From positions 103,359 to 167,358 of the forward strand of contig JANINJ010000075.1 in the NCBI GenBank assembly GCA_024508855.1: 64,000 nt of DNA, given 5' to 3'. The DNA comes from Xanthobacteraceae bacterium (GTDB taxonomy: Bacteria > Pseudomonadota > Alphaproteobacteria > Rhizobiales > Xanthobacteraceae). The number at the start of each line of letters is the position of its first letter. Position 1 is the stretch's first letter. This document shows positions 37,117 to 46,921 of this stretch, piece by piece. The notes under the pieces are model-generated. The model ran no database searches, was not told where the DNA came from, and was given only the letters and a program-made list of their open reading frames with translations. The translations under genes and the position numbers were made by a program.

Positions 37117-37538
37117 GGCCGTAACCTAGTGGGTCGACGAGGCCTGCAAAAGCGCCGGCGGCGCAGGGCGCCCCAGCGAAAGCCTGTGAGGCGAATACCA
37201 TGCCGTGGGACAGATATCCAATGATTTGGAAAAACGAGGACCCTTCCCACACCATCAAACATGAAAGAGCCAAACATCTAATTACTTTTTTTGTTTTATA
37301 TCATTATGTTACATATGGATCGATATTGTGGAGCATAAAAATTTCTGCCCATCTTTTCAATATTGTACATGGAATTCACATAATTCTTGGCTTAATGGGC
37401 AATTTCCCATACCGAAATATCGATTCCGTGGTAGGTCGACCGCCCTCAATCACCTATTTTGACGTCCTTGGCCGAGCGCGCATCAGCACCAGCGGCGCCG
37501 GGTAACCCATTTCTATTCGCGTGGAGTGAAGAAGCGTC
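37117..37538. other. AT-rich intergenic region before metF
   Basis: A 422-base gap whose middle (about 37230-37430) is AT-rich, unlike the rest of the window (e.g. TTTTTTTGTTTTATATCATT near 37286). It contains an inverted repeat, ATCGATATT (37319-37327) with AATATCGAT (37416-37424), and a small hairpin, ATGGG (37395-37399) with CCCAT (37406-37410). A 101-codon plus-strand frame (37200-37505) crosses it but reads as low-complexity hydrophobic sequence, so I do not call it a gene. No known methionine riboswitch is recognised. Confidence 0.55.
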
Positions 37539-38447
37539 ATGACCGACATTCGCGGAAACGGCTCCCTCGCCCCGCAGAAGACGCCCAACATCTCGTTCGA
37601 GTTCTTCCCTCCGAAGACCGAGGAAATGGAGCGAAATCTCTGGGACGTGATCGAACGCCTGGCGCCGCTGACGCCGAGTTTCGTCTCGGTGACCTACGGG
37701 GCCGGCGGCTCGACCCGCGAGCGCACCCACGCGACCATCGCGCGTATCCTCAACGAGACCGATCTCGTCCCCGCCGCGCACCTCACCTGCGTCAACGCCC
37801 CGCGCGGCGATATCGATGACGTGGTGGCGCGCTATCACGAGGTCGGAGTGCGTCATATCGTGGCACTGCGCGGCGATCCCACCACCGGTATCGGCACGCC
37901 GTATGTGGCGCATCCCGACGGCTACCAGACCTCGGCCGAACTCATCGCCAGCATCAGGAAGCGTTATCCCGATATCGACGTCACGGTATCCGCCTATCCG
38001 GAAAAGCACCCCGAGAGTGCCGACTTCGACGCCGATCTCGATGTGCTGCAGGCCAAGGTCGATGCCGGCGCGACGCGCGCCATCACCCAGGTGTTCTTCG
38101 ATAACGACCTCTACTTCCGTTACCTCGATCGCGTCCGCGCGCGCGGCATCGATATTCCGATTCTTCCGGGCATCATGCCGATGCACAACTTCAAGCAGGC
38201 GCGCAGCTTCGTGACGCGCGCCGGCACCACGGTGCCGTCCTGGCTGGAAGAGAAATTCGACGGCCTCGATGACGACGCCGAAACGCGCAAGCTGGTCGCG
38301 GCAGCCGTCGTCGCCGGACAGGTGCAGAAGCTCGCCAAGCACGGCGTCGAGAACTTTCATTTCTACACGATGAACCGCGCCGATCTGGTGTTCGCGATCT
38401 GCCATCTGCTCGGCATCCGTCCCAACGGCGCGCGAAAGGCGGCGTAA
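37539..38447 (+). CDS. metF: MetF, methylenetetrahydrofolate reductase
   Basis: This FAD-dependent enzyme reduces 5,10-methylene-THF to 5-methyl-THF, the methyl donor for MetH. The 302-residue protein has the expected TIM-barrel motifs: PNISFEFFPPKTEEMERNLW, FVSVTYGAGGSTRERTH, AAHLTCVNAPR, HIVALRGDPTTG, VTVSAYPEKHPE and FFDNDLYFRYLDRVRA, PILPGIMPMHNF. The start at ATG 37539 follows GGAGTGAAGAAG. The next gene downstream is metH, separated by a palindromic repeat of 87 bases, so the two work in one pathway but may be expressed with some attenuation. Confidence 0.95.
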   Translation: MTDIRGNGSLAPQKTPNISFEFFPPKTEEMERNLWDVIERLAPLTPSFVSVTYGAGGSTRERTHATIARILNETDLVPAAHLTCVNAPRGDIDDVVARYHEVGVRHIVALRGDPTTGIGTPYVAHPDGYQTSAELIASIRKRYPDIDVTVSAYPEKHPESADFDADLDVLQAKVDAGATRAITQVFFDNDLYFRYLDRVRARGIDIPILPGIMPMHNFKQARSFVTRAGTTVPSWLEEKFDGLDDDAETRKLVAAAVVAGQVQKLAKHGVENFHFYTMNRADLVFAICHLLGIRPNGARKAA

Positions 38448-38457
38448 CGTTCATTGC

Positions 38458-38544
38458 CGTCATGGCCGGGCTCGTCCCGGCCATCCACGTCTTTGATTGA
38501 TACCAGACAAGACGTGGATGCCCGGCACGAGGCCGGGCATGACG
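38458..38544. repeat. Palindromic repeat between metF and metH
   Basis: An 87-base imperfect inverted repeat. The left half starts CGTCATGGCCGGGCTCGTCC at 38458 and continues with CGGCCATCCACGTC. The right half reads GACGTGGATGCCCGGCACG and ends at CATGACG (38544). Each half can fold as its own hairpin, and the two halves pair, so a cruciform-like fold is possible. It is distinct from the MITE-like element. It resembles dispersed REP-type elements of this group, by memory only. Confidence 0.7.
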
Positions 38545-38564
38545 TTGAGAGATCAGGTGACATT

Positions 38565-41500
38565 GTGACGAACCAAACGAATCCCACCGCCGCAAAATTC
38601 CGCGATCTCGCGCGCCAGCGTATCCTGGTGCTCGATGGCGCCATGGGGACGATGATCCAGGCGCTGCAATTCGATGAAGCGGCCTTTCGCGGCGAGCGCT
38701 TCAAGGATTTCCATCGCGACCTGCGCGGCAACAACGACCTGTTGATCCTCACCCAGCCGAAAGCCATCGAGGACATCCACGCGCAATATCTGCGCGCGGG
38801 CGCGGACATCGTCGCCACCAACACGTTCTCGTCCACATCGATTGCGCAAGCCGACTACGACCTCGTGGACATCGTTTACGAGATGAACCGTGAAGGCGCG
38901 CGGCTGGCGCGCGCCGCCGCCGAGCGCGTCAGTGCCGAGGACGGCAAGCCGCGTTTCGTCGCCGGCGCCATCGGTCCGACCAACCGCACCGCGTCGATCT
39001 CGCCGGATGTTTCGAACCCCGGTTATCGCGCTGTGACCTTCGACGATCTGCGCAAGGCTTACGGCGAACAGATCAACGGCCTGCTGGATGGCGGCGCCGA
39101 CCTGCTGCTGGTCGAAACCATCTTCGACACGTTGAACGCCAAGGCCGCGCTCTATGCGATTACGGAGATCTGCGAGGAACGCGGCGTCGACGTGCCGGTG
39201 ATGATCTCCGGTACCATCACCGACAAATCCGGCCGCCTGCTCTCCGGCCAGTTGCCGGAAGCGTTCTGGAATTCGGTGCGCCATGCGAAGCCGATCACCA
39301 TCGGCTTCAATTGCGCGCTCGGCGCCGAAGACCTCCGCGCCCATGTGGCCGATATCGGCCGCGTCGCCGACACGCTGGTCTGCGCCTATCCGAATGCCGG
39401 CCTGCCGAACGAATTCGGCCAGTACGACGAGAGCCCGGAATATATGGCGCGGCTGGTCGGCGAATTCGCCCAGGCCGGTCTCGTCAACGTGGTCGGCGGC
39501 TGCTGTGGCACCACGCCGGATCATATCGCCGCGATCGCCGCCGCCGTCGCGCCGCACAAGCCGCGCGTCGTGCCGGAGATCGCGCCGCGGCTGCGGCTGT
39601 CGGGCCTTGAGCCGTTCGAACTGACCGCGGACATTCCGTTCGTCAATGTCGGCGAGCGCACCAACGTCACGGGCTCGGCGAAATTCCGCAACCTCGTCAA
39701 GGCAGGCGATTACACCGCAGCGCTCGATGTCGCGCGCAGCCAGGTCGAGAACGGCGCGCAGATCATCGACGTCAACATGGACGAGGGCCTGCTCGACTCC
39801 GAGCAGGCAATGGTGACGTTCCTCAATCTCATCGCGGCCGAGCCGGACATCGCGCGCGTGCCGGTGATGGTCGACTCGTCGAAATTCTCGGTGATCGAGG
39901 CCGGGCTGAAATGCCTGCAAGGCAAGCCGGTGGTGAACTCGATCTCGCTCAAGGAAGGCGAGGAAAAGTTCCTGCATGAGGCGCGGATCGCGCGCCGCCA
40001 CGGCGCGGCCGTGGTGGTGATGGCGTTCGACGAAACCGGACAGGCCGATACCTATCAGCGCAAGATCGAAATCTGCAAACGCGCTTACGATACTCTTGTC
40101 GAACAGGTCGGCTTCCCGCCGGAAGACATCATCTTCGATCCGAATATTTTCGCGATCGCGACCGGCCTCGAAGAGCACAACAATTACGGCGTCGATTTCA
40201 TCGAGGCGACGCGCTGGATCCGCCAGAACCTGCCGCACGCGCATATTTCCGGCGGCGTCTCGAACCTGTCGTTCTCGTTCCGCGGCAACGAGCCGGTGCG
40301 TGAGGCGATGCACTCCGTGTTCCTGTATCACGCCATCAAGGCGGGCATGGACATGGGCATCGTCAATGCCGGACAGATGATCGTCTATGACGACATCGAT
40401 CCCGAACTGCGGCAGGTGTGCGAGGACGTCATCCTCAATCGCGATCCGGGCGCGTCGGAACGGCTGCTCAATCTCGCGGAGAAATTCCGCGGCCAGAGCA
40501 AGCAGGCCAAGGAAGCCGATCTCGCATGGCGCGAATGGCCGGTGGAGAAGCGGCTGTCGCACGCGCTCGTTCACGGCATCACCGAATATATCGAGCAGGA
40601 CACCGAGGAAGCGCGCCAAGTCGCCGATCGCCCGCTGTCGGTGATCGAAGGTCCGCTGATGGCCGGCATGAATGTGGTCGGCGACCTGTTCGGCGACGGC
40701 AAGATGTTCTTGCCGCAGGTGGTGAAGTCCGCGCGCGTGATGAAGCAGGCGGTCGCCTATCTGATGCCGTTCATGGAAGAAGAGAAGGCGCGCAATCGGG
40801 CCGCCGGGATCGACGGCGCGAGCAAAAGCTCTGCCGGCAAGATCGTGCTCGCCACCGTGAAGGGCGATGTCCACGACATCGGCAAGAACATCGTCGGCAT
40901 CGTGCTCCAGTGCAACAATTACGAGGTCATCGATCTCGGCGTCATGGTGCCCGCCGCCAAGATCATCGAGACCGCGAAGAATGAGAATGCCGATATCGTC
41001 GGGCTGTCGGGCCTCATCACGCCGTCGCTGGACGAGATGGGTTTTCTCGCTGCCGAACTGGAACGTCAGGGCCTCGATTTGCCGCTATTGATCGGCGGCG
41101 CGACGACGAGCCGCGTCCATACCGCCGTGAAGATCGATCCCAATTATCGCAGCGGTCCTGTCGTCCATGTCAACGACGCCAGCCGCGCGGTCGGCGTGGT
41201 GTCGTCGCTGCTGTCGCCGGAAAAGCGCGAAGCCTATGCGAGCGGCGTGCGCGCCGAATATGCGAAGATTTCCGCCGCGCATTTCCGTGCGCAGCAGGAC
41301 AAGAAGCGCCTGTCGCTCAAGGCCGCGCGCGCCAATGCGGTGCCGGTCGACTGGAGCAACTACAAGCCGAAGACGCCGAGCTTCCTCGGCACCAAAGTGT
41401 TCAGCGATTATCCGCTCGAAGACCTGGTCGAGGTGATCGACTGGACGCCGTTCTTCCAGACCTGGGAATTGTCGGGCCGCTTCCCCGCCATCCTCGACGA

Positions 41501-42425
41501 CAAGGTGGTGGGCGAAACCGCGCGCTCGCTCTATGACGACGCGCGCAAGATGCTCGATCGCATCGTCAAGGAGAAGTGGTTCAAGGCCAGCGCCGTGATC
41601 GGCTTCTGGCCGGCGAACGCGGTCGGCGATGACGTTGCTGTCTATAGCGACGAGACACGCACCAAACAGATCGCGACCTATCACACGCTGCGACAGCAAC
41701 TCGAAAAGCGCGAAGGCCGCTACAACGCCGCGCTGTCGGATTTCATCGCGCCGAAGGAAACAGGCATCGCCGATTATATCGGCGGTTTCGCCGTCACCGC
41801 AGGACTTGGCGAAGACGAGATCGCGGCGCGCTTCAAGAACGCCAATGACGACTATTCGTCGATCCTGGTGAAGGCGCTGGCGGATCGTCTTGCTGAGGCT
41901 TTCGCGGAGCGGATGCATCAGCGCGTGCGCAAGGAATTCTGGGGCTACGCGGCGGACGAGACGCTCGACAACGATCAACTGATCCGCGAGGAATATCAGG
42001 GCATCCGCCCCGCGCCCGGCTATCCGGCACAGCCCGATCACACCGAGAAGGCGACGCTGTTCGACCTGCTCGACGCGACGCGCGCCACCGGCGTCGAACT
42101 TACCGAGAATTTCGCGATGTGGCCCGGCTCGTCGGTGTCGGGGCTGTATTACAGCCATCCGGAGAGTTTTTATTTCGGCGTCGGCAAGATCGAGCGCGAT
42201 CAGGTCGAGGATTATGCCGCGCGCAAGGGACGCCCGGCGGAGGAAATGGAACGCTGGCTCGCGCCGATCCTCAACTACATCCCTGCGCGCGACGCGCCGA
42301 CGACAGAACTGTCAGGCAAGACGCCCGCCAACGATATTGCCGCGAGCGATCCGGCCTCGCATCCGCCGGGCTGCGCCTGTGCGTTCCATCTGCAATATCG
42401 CAAGAAGGCCATCGGCGCGGGATAA
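38565..42425 (+). CDS. metH: MetH, cobalamin-dependent methionine synthase
   Basis: MetH transfers a methyl group from methyl-THF through cobalamin to homocysteine. The 1286-residue protein has the full four-module order. The homocysteine/zinc module holds [11 protein letters not shown] and [11 protein letters not shown], with the Cys ligands. The pterin-binding module includes [15 protein letters not shown] [16 protein letters not shown] and [16 protein letters not shown]. The B12 module has the cap helices and [15 protein letters not shown] with the His below cobalt. The activation domain with SAM-binding region ends in [19 protein letters not shown]. The start is GTG 38565 (reading [11 protein letters not shown]); an in-frame extension to 38454 lies in the repeat. 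The C-terminal tail [13 protein letters not shown] is normal. Confidence 0.96.
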   Translation: MTNQTNPTAAKFRDLARQRILVLDGAMGTMIQALQFDEAAFRGERFKDFHRDLRGNNDLLILTQPKAIEDIHAQYLRAGADIVATNTFSSTSIAQADYDLVDIVYEMNREGARLARAAAERVSAEDGKPRFVAGAIGPTNRTASISPDVSNPGYRAVTFDDLRKAYGEQINGLLDGGADLLLVETIFDTLNAKAALYAITEICEERGVDVPVMISGTITDKSGRLLSGQLPEAFWNSVRHAKPITIGFNCALGAEDLRAHVADIGRVADTLVCAYPNAGLPNEFGQYDESPEYMARLVGEFAQAGLVNVVGGCCGTTPDHIAAIAAAVAPHKPRVVPEIAPRLRLSGLEPFELTADIPFVNVGERTNVTGSAKFRNLVKAGDYTAALDVARSQVENGAQIIDVNMDEGLLDSEQAMVTFLNLIAAEPDIARVPVMVDSSKFSVIEAGLKCLQGKPVVNSISLKEGEEKFLHEARIARRHGAAVVVMAFDETGQADTYQRKIEICKRAYDTLVEQVGFPPEDIIFDPNIFAIATGLEEHNNYGVDFIEATRWIRQNLPHAHISGGVSNLSFSFRGNEPVREAMHSVFLYHAIKAGMDMGIVNAGQMIVYDDIDPELRQVCEDVILNRDPGASERLLNLAEKFRGQSKQAKEADLAWREWPVEKRLSHALVHGITEYIEQDTEEARQVADRPLSVIEGPLMAGMNVVGDLFGDGKMFLPQVVKSARVMKQAVAYLMPFMEEEKARNRAAGIDGASKSSAGKIVLATVKGDVHDIGKNIVGIVLQCNNYEVIDLGVMVPAAKIIETAKNENADIVGLSGLITPSLDEMGFLAAELERQGLDLPLLIGGATTSRVHTAVKIDPNYRSGPVVHVNDASRAVGVVSSLLSPEKREAYASGVRAEYAKISAAHFRAQQDKKRLSLKAARANAVPVDWSNYKPKTPSFLGTKVFSDYPLEDLVEVIDWTPFFQTWELSGRFPAILDDKVVGETARSLYDDARKMLDRIVKEKWFKASAVIGFWPANAVGDDVAVYSDETRTKQIATYHTLRQQLEKREGRYNAALSDFIAPKETGIADYIGGFAVTAGLGEDEIAARFKNANDDYSSILVKALADRLAEAFAERMHQRVRKEFWGYAADETLDNDQLIREEYQGIRPAPGYPAQPDHTEKATLFDLLDATRATGVELTENFAMWPGSSVSGLYYSHPESFYFGVGKIERDQVEDYAARKGRPAEEMERWLAPILNYIPARDAPTTELSGKTPANDIAASDPASHPPGCACAFHLQYRKKAIGAG

Positions 42426-42443
42426 TCCCGTGCCACGCCACGG

Positions 42444-42887
42444 CTACGCCGCATCGACCGTCAGCATCGCGCCATCGGCACGGATCACCTTGATCCGGTT
42501 GCCGGCGGCGATATCCGGGCCGGTGATGCGCCAGATCGTATCGTCGATCCGCACCGTACCGACGCCGTCGACAATCGGTTTCTCCAGCGTGAAGATGCGG
42601 CCGACCAGCGCATCGGACCGCTTGTTGAGAAACGGATTGCTGGCGCTGGCCTTGCCCTGACGTCCGATCCGCCGCCACAGCGGCACCGCCGCGATGGCGA
42701 ACACGGCGAACAGCAGAATCTGCGTCTGCCATGTGAAGGCGATCGCGAACGACAACAGGCCGACCAGCAATGCGGCCAGCCCCAGCCAGAACATGAAGAC
42801 GCCGGGCGCCACCAGTTCCACCGCCATCAGCAACAGACCGACGATCAGCCAGTTCCACGTTCCGAGTGTCTCGAACATCGAAGCCAT
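42444..42887 (-). CDS. NfeD family membrane protein
   Basis: This 147-residue membrane protein belongs to the short NfeD class, which pairs with SPFH (stomatin-like) proteins. It has two or three N-terminal helices (NWLIVGLLLMAVELVAPGVF, FWLGLAALLVGLLSFAIAF and ILLFAVFAIAAV), followed by a soluble OB-fold-like domain (LVGRIFTLEKPIVDGVGTVRIDDTIWRI split across strands). The start is taken at ATG 42887; ATG 42878 is also possible. It is 10 bases downstream of the SPFH gene, the classic pair. Confidence 0.88.
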   Translation of the reverse strand: MASMFETLGTWNWLIVGLLLMAVELVAPGVFMFWLGLAALLVGLLSFAIAFTWQTQILLFAVFAIAAVPLWRRIGRQGKASASNPFLNKRSDALVGRIFTLEKPIVDGVGTVRIDDTIWRITGPDIAAGNRIKVIRADGAMLTVDAA

Positions 42888-42897
42888 CGCGCGGGCC

Positions 42898-43899
42898 TCA
42901 ACGCTGCGGCGGTGCCGGCGGCACAGCGCCGGTGTTCGGCACCGACGAACGGCGCGCAGCGGCGGCCGCGGATGCCGCGCTTTCGCCGAAGGTTGCCTTG
43001 GCGATCTCGCCGATACCCGCAAGCGAGCCCAGCATGCTGGTCGCCTCGATCGGCAGCATGATCACCTTCTGGTTCGGAGATTCCGCCAGCTGGCCGAACG
43101 CCTTGATGTACTTGTCGGCGATGAAGTAGTTCAGCGAGGCGACATCGCCCTTGGCGATCGCTTCGCTGACCATCTGCGTCGCCTTGGCTTCGGCTTCGGC
43201 GGAGCGCTCGCGCGCCTCGGCATCGCGAAATGCCGCTTCGCGACGGCCTTCTGCCTGCAATATCTGACTCTGCTTGGCGCCCTCGGCGCGAAGAATCTCG
43301 GATTGCCGCTGGCCTTCCGCCTGCAGGATATCGGCGCGCTTGACGCGCTCAGCCTTCATCTGCCGGCCCATGGCTTCGACCAGATCGGCCGGCGGCACGA
43401 TATCCTTGATCTCGATGCGGTTGACCTTGAGGCCCCACGGCGACACTGCCGCATCGACCACGCGCAGCAGCCGCTCGTTGATCTCGTCGCGATGCGACAG
43501 CACCTGATCGAGATCCATCGACCCCATCACCGAGCGGATGTTGGTCATAGTCAGCGTGACGATCGCCTGATTGAGGTTGGCGACTTCGTAGCTCGCCTTG
43601 GCCGCATCGAACACCTGATAGAAGGCGACGCCATCGACTGTCACCGTGGCGTTGTCTTTGGTGATCACTTCCTGCTCGGGAATGTCGATCACCTGCTCCA
43701 TCATGTTGATCTTGCGGCCGACGCGATCGAAATACGGAATGATGAGATTGAGGCCCGGCGCCAAGGTGCGGGTGTATTTGCCGAACCGCTCGATGGTCCA
43801 GTCGTAGCCCTGCGGCACCGTCTTGACGCCGGCGAACAAGGTCAGGATGACCAGCAGCACCACGGCAATCGCAAAAATATCGAACCCGGACATCAGCAT
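42898..43899 (-). CDS. SPFH domain (stomatin/QmcA-like) membrane protein
   Basis: SPFH proteins form oligomeric rings or microdomains in the inner membrane and often control proteases. The 333-residue product has an N-terminal helix ([20 protein letters not shown]), the SPFH core ([76 protein letters not shown]), then a long coiled coil rich in Glu/Ala/Arg ([20 protein letters not shown]). The C-terminus is a short Ala/Pro-rich tail. It is upstream of nfeD on the same strand and probably coupled to it. Confidence 0.92.
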   Translation of the reverse strand: MLMSGFDIFAIAVVLLVILTLFAGVKTVPQGYDWTIERFGKYTRTLAPGLNLIIPYFDRVGRKINMMEQVIDIPEQEVITKDNATVTVDGVAFYQVFDAAKASYEVANLNQAIVTLTMTNIRSVMGSMDLDQVLSHRDEINERLLRVVDAAVSPWGLKVNRIEIKDIVPPADLVEAMGRQMKAERVKRADILQAEGQRQSEILRAEGAKQSQILQAEGRREAAFRDAEARERSAEAEAKATQMVSEAIAKGDVASLNYFIADKYIKAFGQLAESPNQKVIMLPIEATSMLGSLAGIGEIAKATFGESAASAAAAARRSSVPNTGAVPPAPPQR

Positions 43900-44050
43900 C
43901 TCCCAGCAGCAATTTGAATTGGCAGCCTAACACGGCGCGACCGCCCATGGGCAATCGCGACTTCCCCATCTTGGTCGCGCTTGACGAAAGTCCGGTTCGA
44001 ATCCAGGCCCGATTGGGCGGAATAGTGCTGTCAGGCCGGGGGTTTCCGGA

Positions 44051-45076
44051 TCAAATCCAGCCTTGCAACTCGCGCAGCACCAGTTGCCGGATCACGTCCA
44101 TGCCGGCATCGCCGTCGTTCAGGCAGGGCACGGCCGCAAACTGCTCGCCGCCATTGTGACGGAATATTTCGGCGTTCTCCTGCGCGATCTCCTCCAGCGT
44201 CTCGAGGCAATCGGCAGAAAATCCCGGCGTCACCACGGCGATACGCCGCACGCCGTCCTTGGCAAGCTTCGCGACGGTCTTGTCGGTGTAAGGCTGCAGC
44301 CACTGCGCAAATCCGAACCGCGACTGGAACGTGAGCAGCAATGATGGCTCAGGCTCGAGTTGTTCGCGCAGCTTGTCGGTGGTGACGACGCATTGCGCCT
44401 GATAGGGGTCGCCCTTGTCGATATATTTCTGCGGCATGCCGTGGAACGATACGACGATGACTTCGGGCTCGAACGGTAGCGTTGCGAGATGCGCCTTGAT
44501 CGAGGACGCCAGCGCATCGATGTAAAACGGCTCGTCGAAATACGGCGGCGATACGCGGATAGTCGGTTGCGAACGCATGCCGGCAAGCACGCGAAACACC
44601 TCGTCGCACACCGTCGCCGAAGTCGCCGCCGAATATTGCGGATACAGCGGCACGACGAGGATGCGGTCGCAGTTCTGCGCGACCAGCGCCTCGACGCGCG
44701 AGCGGATCGAGGGATTGCCGTAGCGCATCGCCCAGTCGACCACGACATGGTCGTGATCCGCGATTGCGGCGGCGAGCTTGTCGGACTGCCCGCGCGAAAT
44801 CGTCTTCAGCGGCGACTCGTTGGCGGCGTTGTTCCAGATCTTCTGGTAGTCCTTGGCCTTGCGCGCCGGTCGGGTGCGCAGAATGATGCCGTTCAGCACC
44901 AGCTTCCAGAACAGGCCCTGGTTCTCGATGACGCGCGGATCGGACAGGAATTCCTTGAGGTAGACCCGCACGCCATTTGCGTCTGCGCTGTCGGGCGTCC
45001 CGAGATTGACCAGGAGCACGCCGACGCGCGCGGGGCCGGTGCGGGCAGACAAGGTATCGCTGGCAGCGTCTGTCAT
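44051..45076 (-). CDS. hemH: HemH, ferrochelatase
   Basis: Ferrochelatase inserts ferrous iron into protoporphyrin IX at the last step of heme synthesis. The 341-residue protein has the signatures GVLLVNLGTPDSADANGV near the N-terminus, MRYGNPSI, ILVVPLYPQYSAATSATVCD, the catalytic His212 in VSFHGMP and, near the C-terminus, FQSRFGFAQWLQPYTD and the acidic pair around VTPGFSADCLETLEEI. The start at ATG 45076 follows a normal family N-terminus. It stands alone between the SPFH and NicO genes. Iron regulation is likely but no Irr or Fur box was identified. Confidence 0.94.
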   Translation of the reverse strand: MTDAASDTLSARTGPARVGVLLVNLGTPDSADANGVRVYLKEFLSDPRVIENQGLFWKLVLNGIILRTRPARKAKDYQKIWNNAANESPLKTISRGQSDKLAAAIADHDHVVVDWAMRYGNPSIRSRVEALVAQNCDRILVVPLYPQYSAATSATVCDEVFRVLAGMRSQPTIRVSPPYFDEPFYIDALASSIKAHLATLPFEPEVIVVSFHGMPQKYIDKGDPYQAQCVVTTDKLREQLEPEPSLLLTFQSRFGFAQWLQPYTDKTVAKLAKDGVRRIAVVTPGFSADCLETLEEIAQENAEIFRHNGGEQFAAVPCLNDGDAGMDVIRQLVLRELQGWI

Positions 45077-45130
45077 GATGCCGGTGGCTTCGCGCGTTGC
45101 CCTTGCCTTGTCAAGGCGACGGGCAACCGA

Positions 45131-46285
45131 TCAGAAACATGTGACGCGCTCGGCTGCGACGTAGCCGAGCAGCAAGCCCACGCCCAGCAACAGCACCAGT
45201 CCCGCGGCGGCGAATTCCAGCCCGCGCATCACCAGCGCGCCACCGCCCTCGCGACCAGCTGCCAGACGGCGCGCGATCCCCTTGGCGGACACGGCGATGG
45301 TGGCGATCGTCGCCACCGTGATCGCCGTGCCGATGCCCATGACGAAGGTCGCCGCCACGCCGGCCCAGAACAGCCCCTGCGCCAGCGCAAAGACCAGTAC
45401 CAGGATCGCTCCGGAGCATGGACGTATGCCGACGGTCAGCACCGCGCTCAGCCCGCGCTTCCAGCCGCCGGGGCCTGCCAGTTCGCTGGGCTCAGGGCCA
45501 TGCGAATGGCCGCAATGCTCGTCGTGCCGGTGATCGGCGTGATCATGGCCGCCGTGATGGTGGTGGTGGTCATGATGATGACCATGATGATCATGACCCG
45601 CGTGGTCGCCGCCGGCCGCGAAGGCGTGCGAATGCGCGTGCTCGTGACGATGCGCACCTGCATGCGCCAGCGCCAGTTCCGGAACGGCGACGGTCCGCGT
45701 CGCCTGCACCGCGCGCAGCAAGCCGCGGCCCTTGCTCCACATCAACCGTGCGCCGAATGCCGCGATCAGGCCGTAACTTGCGATTTCGATGATGCGCTCG
45801 GTGCCGCACATGGTCTTGGCGGTGACATTGAGCAGCCACGCGCCGATGCCGACGATCAGCACCGCGACCAGCGCCTGCGCCAGCGCGGAGATGAACGACA
45901 GCACGATGCCGCGCCGCGCGGTCTCTTCGTTGGCGACGAGATAGGAGGAGATCACCGCCTTGCCGTGACCGGGACCCGCGGCGTGGAAGATGCCGTAAGC
46001 GAAGGAGATGCCAAGCAGCGTCCACACCGCGCTGCCGTCGTTCTTCGCCGCGCGGATCGTCGACGACATGGCGCGATAGAATTCGGACTGCTTCGCCAGC
46101 AGCCAGCCGACGATGCCGCCGACCTGCTGGTCCGGCACCGCACGCGGACCGCCGAACGGGTTTTGCGCCAGCGCCGCGTGCCATAGACTGTCACCAGCCA
46201 GTGCAACTGCCAGCACGGCGATCCCGAGCAATGCCGCCTTCCGACCGACCGTCAATTCAAGCGATTTCACGTTCAGCAACCTCAT
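45131..46285 (-). CDS. NicO/RcnA-type nickel-cobalt efflux transporter
   Basis: This membrane protein of the NicO family is related to RcnA and exports nickel or cobalt, or moves it in the reverse direction in some relatives. The 384-residue protein has several helices (PGHGKAVISSYLVA, ALAQALVAVLIVGIGAWLL), a long His-rich cytoplasmic or periplasmic loop around residues 205-255 (HDHHGHHHDHHHHHGGHDHA then EHCGHSHG), then further helices (GIRPCSGAILVLVFALAQGL). His-rich loops in this family bind Ni, Co or Zn. It starts with ATG 46285, overlapping the DUF1007 stop by 4 bases (ATGA). The metal transported is not known. Confidence 0.88.
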   Translation of the reverse strand: MRLLNVKSLELTVGRKAALLGIAVLAVALAGDSLWHAALAQNPFGGPRAVPDQQVGGIVGWLLAKQSEFYRAMSSTIRAAKNDGSAVWTLLGISFAYGIFHAAGPGHGKAVISSYLVANEETARRGIVLSFISALAQALVAVLIVGIGAWLLNVTAKTMCGTERIIEIASYGLIAAFGARLMWSKGRGLLRAVQATRTVAVPELALAHAGAHRHEHAHSHAFAAGGDHAGHDHHGHHHDHHHHHGGHDHADHRHDEHCGHSHGPEPSELAGPGGWKRGLSAVLTVGIRPCSGAILVLVFALAQGLFWAGVAATFVMGIGTAITVATIATIAVSAKGIARRLAAGREGGGALVMRGLEFAAAGLVLLLGVGLLLGYVAAERVTCF

Positions 46286-46920
46286 GGGCAAGTCACCGTG
46301 ATCTTGTTGGCGAACATCGCGCCGTAGTTGGCGTTACTGCCGTCGAGGAAATTGTCTTCGCCGAGCTTCTGCGCGCTGGCGGTGCCATCCCTCGGGCGCT
46401 CGATGGCGGTGGTGCAGGAAGCCGGTGCGCCGACCAGCTTGACCGGATCCTTGTCCTGAAGCTGGAAGTCGACGAAGTACGACGGATCGAATATCTCGAC
46501 GGCGAGCTGCCGGGACTTGAACGGCGTCTTGAACGGCAGCACGAAGTGGAGCACCAGCGCGCTGTCCTTGTATTCGAGATAATAATCGACCGGCTCCTCG
46601 AACTTCTGCTTCTTGCCGTCGGCCTTGGCGAAGGTGAAGAAACCGAACTCCCTCAGCGATTCCACGTTGGTCTGCGCCAGCGGCGCCAGTTCCTCGCGCG
46701 TGTAGACGCCCTTGGTCTTGGTCTCGATCCCCTGCAATGCGTAGGTCGAGAACATGTCGTCGAACGTCCATGTATGCCGGACGCCGGTGATGGTGCCGTC
46801 GGCGGCGTAGACCAGTTCGCTGGCGGATTTGACCCAGACATGGGGATGCGCCGAGGCCCGATCGGCGCCGGCGAGCAGCATCACGAGCAGTGCGAATCCC
46901 CAGACAAAGGATCGCGTCAC
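46282..46920 (-). CDS. DUF1007 family periplasmic protein (partner of NicO)
   Basis: DUF1007 proteins are usually encoded beside NicO-type transporters, as here, and probably handle metal in the periplasm. The 212-residue product has a signal peptide (FVWGFALLVMLLAGADRASA) followed by HPHVWVKSASELVYAADG, the family hallmark with a likely N-terminal metal site. TWTFDDMFSTYALQG follows, and the core ends with two cysteines (ASCTTAIERP and TVTCP). The start is GTG 46920, 2 bases after the M3 peptidase stop; a longer frame to 47055 is antisense to nothing but overlaps that gene. The end overlaps nicO by 4 bases. Confidence 0.86.
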   Translation of the reverse strand: MTRSFVWGFALLVMLLAGADRASAHPHVWVKSASELVYAADGTITGVRHTWTFDDMFSTYALQGIETKTKGVYTREELAPLAQTNVESLREFGFFTFAKADGKKQKFEEPVDYYLEYKDSALVLHFVLPFKTPFKSRQLAVEIFDPSYFVDFQLQDKDPVKLVGAPASCTTAIERPRDGTASAQKLGEDNFLDGSNANYGAMFANKITVTCP

Positions 46921-46921
46921 G

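Noticed and set aside
37200..37505. A 101-codon plus-strand frame in the AT-rich island
   Set aside because: No Shine-Dalgarno sequence and no family features; the composition reflects the AT-rich DNA. I describe the DNA as a region instead.
37117..37538. A methionine or SAM riboswitch before metF
   Set aside because: I could not recognise a SAM-II or other SAM riboswitch core; only small inverted repeats are seen.
38553..40874. A 773-codon minus-strand open frame opposite metH
   Set aside because: MetH is unmistakable on the plus strand; the antisense translation has no family features.
44489..46186. A 565-codon plus-strand frame opposite hemH and nicO
   Set aside because: Arg/Gln/His-rich chance antisense sequence; the minus-strand genes are real.
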